Source: Bacillota bacterium
GTDB lineage: Bacteria; Bacillota; Clostridia; Christensenellales; CAG-138
DNA: 15,212 nucleotides
Assembly: GCA_023416895.1 (NCBI GenBank)
Contig: JAEZGQ010000196.1
Coordinates: forward strand, 1 to 15,212
Direction of reading: 5' to 3'
Shown here: in pieces, positions 13,829 through 15,212 of the stretch
Position numbering within the stretch: the stretch's first letter is position 1
Layout of the letters: each line of letters starts with the position of its first letter
Notes under the pieces: generated by a model
What the model saw: only the letters and a program-made list of their open reading frames with translations
Told to the model about the DNA's origin: nothing
Database searches by the model: none
Program-made: the position numbers and the translations under genes

Positions 13829-14073
13829 AAAAATCAAGCAAAGTTCATAAAAATTGCAAGCTTTGGATGTTTTATGCACAAATGAAACCCACTCTTCCTC
13901 TTTTTGCCGGATCCCATGGGATGATTTCAGTGTTCGAGAACGTTTAAGTTGTATGCGGCAATGCTCATGTAGCAGCGCTTCATGTTTTTAACATAATAGC
14001 AGGGGGCGAACGGCACGCCGTTCGCCCCCTTGGAGTTCATAGGTCGCGGTTTTCTCTGAAGATCGACGCACGC
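13829..14073. other. Intergenic region without a supported gene
   Basis: About 245 bases between the HD-GYP promoter area and the tex stop codon. A short minus-strand open frame that reaches into it (13634-13879) has no ribosome binding site and atypical composition, so I do not call it. Visible elements are a 12-base palindrome ATCCCATGGGAT (13911-13922) and the long hairpin at 14002-14029. Confidence 0.5.
14002..14029 (-). terminator. Strong hairpin downstream of tex, terminator-like without U-tract
   Basis: GGGGGCGAACGGC and GCCGTTCGCCCCC (14002-14014 with 14017-14029) form a perfect 13-base inverted repeat separated by two bases. It lies 45 bases after the tex stop codon. No T run follows on either strand, so it is either a non-canonical terminator, an mRNA-stabilising hairpin or a protein-binding palindrome. 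Confidence 0.5.
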
Positions 14074-15212
14074 CTATTTTGGCTGCTTCATCGTAAGAGA
14101 AATACGCTTTTTCTTTACATCCACAGCCAGTACCCATACCTTTACCACGTCGCCAGGCTTTACCACGTCGGAAGGGTGGCGCACATACGAATTGGAAAGT
14201 TCTGAAATATGCACAAGCCCGTCCTGATGCACGCCGATGTCCACAAACGCGCCGAAATCCGCTACGTTTCGCACCGTGCCGTTGAGCTCCATGCCCGAGA
14301 CAAGGTCTTCCATATTCAAAACGTCGCTTCGCAAAACGGGGGCAGGCAGCTCGTCGCGCGGATCGCGCCCCGGCTTTTGAAGCTCCGCCACGATGTCGCG
14401 CAGGGTCAAAATACCTACGCCGCAGCGCTTTGCGGTTTCCTCCTCGCCCATTTCCTTTACGCGCGCAGAAAGGCCGCTGAGTTTAAACTGCCGCACATCC
14501 TCCTCCGTAAAGCCGCAAAGCTTCAAAAGCGTTTTTGCTGCCTCGTAGGATTCGGGATGCACGCCGGTGTTGTCGAGGATCTCACGGCTCTCAGGTACGC
14601 GCAAAAATCCCGCACACTGCACATAGGTACGCTCGCCGAGCTTTGCGACCTTCAGCGCTTCCTTGCGCGCGCGAAATGCGCCGTTTTGCTCGCGGTAGGT
14701 AACAATGTTCTGCGCAACCGCCGGCCCAATTCCTGAAACTCGGCTCAAAAGCGGGGCAGACGCGGTGTTGAGGTCCACACCCACAGCATTCACGCAGGCT
14801 TCCACAACGCCGCTAAGCGCACCGTCAAGCCGCGCCTCGGGCATATCGTGCTGGTATTGTCCAACGCCGATGCTCCGTGGGTCGATCTTCACAAGCTCGG
14901 CAAGCGGGTCCTGCAAGCGCCGCGCGATGGAAACGGCGCTTCGCAGCGAAACGTCAAACTCCGGAAATTCCTTTGCGCCAAGCTTTGACGCCGAATACAC
15001 CGATGCGCCCGCCTCGTTTACAATCACATAGCCGATGCCGCTCATGCCGTGAATGGTATCCGCCACGAATTTTTCCGACTCGCGAGAGGCGGTGCCGTTG
15101 CCGATGGCGATCACCTCGATGCGGTGCTTTTTGATGAGCGCCTTCAAAGCCTGCTCCGCTTCCGCCACCTTGTTGTGCGGCGGCGTGGGGTAGATGACGG
15201 CGGTTTCGAGCA
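14074..15212 (-). CDS. tex: Tex-family RNA-binding protein, C-terminal part (5' end outside window)
   Basis: The frame is open to the window edge (reading ETAVIYPTPPHNKVAEAEQ at the left end of the visible protein), so the gene starts outside; 378 residues are seen, about half of a normal Tex (700-800). Visible in order: the YqgF/RNase H-like domain (IGNGTASRESE at about 36-46), the conserved VGQYQHD (116-122), the helix-hairpin-helix region (SGIGPAVAQNIVTYRE, about 145-179), a second HhH-like part with 'TGVHPESYEAAK' (about 215-225) and a C-terminal S1 domain (about 305-375, GTVRNVADFGAFVDIGVHQDGLVHIS). Tex proteins bind nucleic acids and influence transcription; the exact role is poorly defined. 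It is a housekeeping gene, unrelated to the pil locus as far as can be seen. Confidence 0.96.
   Translation of the reverse strand, partial: LETAVIYPTPPHNKVAEAEQALKALIKKHRIEVIAIGNGTASRESEKFVADTIHGMSGIGYVIVNEAGASVYSASKLGAKEFPEFDVSLRSAVSIARRLQDPLAELVKIDPRSIGVGQYQHDMPEARLDGALSGVVEACVNAVGVDLNTASAPLLSRVSGIGPAVAQNIVTYREQNGAFRARKEALKVAKLGERTYVQCAGFLRVPESREILDNTGVHPESYEAAKTLLKLCGFTEEDVRQFKLSGLSARVKEMGEEETAKRCGVGILTLRDIVAELQKPGRDPRDELPAPVLRSDVLNMEDLVSGMELNGTVRNVADFGAFVDIGVHQDGLVHISELSNSYVRHPSDVVKPGDVVKVWVLAVDVKKKRISLTMKQPK

Noticed and set aside
13634..13879. 81-residue minus-strand open frame upstream of the HD-GYP gene
   Set aside because: No ribosome binding site, unusual amino-acid composition, and it covers the hairpins and probable promoter of the HD-GYP gene.
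13924..13950. GTTCGAGAAC as part of a tRNA T-arm or LexA box
   Set aside because: No acceptor, D or anticodon arms can be formed around it, and the half-sites are in the wrong orientation and spacing for the Gram-positive LexA site.

Overview
The window is a stretch of a low-to-mid GC Gram-positive genome, most likely an anaerobic member of the class Clostridia (Bacillota). The evidence is the 5' end of a 16S rRNA gene with a Firmicutes-like V1 region, strong purine-rich ribosome binding sites, sigma-A-like promoters, a dockerin-like surface module, a class B sortase domain and DUF4860/pilus genes of the kind found in Clostridia. I cannot assign a genus. Nearly everything is encoded on the minus strand; the only plus-strand gene is a BTAD-type regulator at 9704-10909.

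Layout. 1-112 is the start of a 16S rRNA gene (minus, running off the left edge), with its AT-rich promoter/leader region up to about 550. 612-2627 encodes a large lipoprotein with RCC1-like repeats, a dockerin/EF-hand-like module and a C-terminal class B sortase domain, ended by a strong terminator. 2908-3351 and 3775-4092 are two small genes of unknown function; the second is a small lipoprotein/membrane protein. 4189-8300 is a compact type IV pilus / type II secretion-like operon, in transcription order: an inner-membrane platform protein (PilC/GspF-like), four small single-TM proteins (one DUF4860, others pseudopilin-like) and a PilT-like ATPase. A 260-bp element with perfect terminal inverted repeats flanked by TA lies between the last small protein and pilT and looks like a MITE insertion.

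8439-9431 is a transglutaminase-like lipoprotein, divergent from the BTAD regulator (9704-10909), whose C-terminus is a degenerate GGDEF-like domain. Convergent to it is a large membrane GAF-GGDEF-HD-GYP protein (11045-13555) with a degenerate GGDEF motif and an intact HD-GYP site, so a probable c-di-GMP phosphodiesterase. Two back-to-back terminators separate the two. 13556-14073 has no convincing gene but holds several hairpins, part of which may be a structured leader of the HD-GYP gene. 14074-15212 is the C-terminal half of a Tex-family protein, cut by the window end.

How it may fit together (inference): two exported lipoprotein enzymes (sortase, transglutaminase-like), a small pilus/pseudopilus machine and a c-di-GMP-degrading sensor beside a regulator with a GGDEF-like domain suggest a locus concerned with the cell surface and attachment. 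No single undescribed system is proven. The most unusual items are the RCC1-dockerin-sortase fusion, the MITE-like insertion in the pil operon, the promoter embedded in a terminator hairpin, and the neighbouring pair of degenerate GGDEF proteins.
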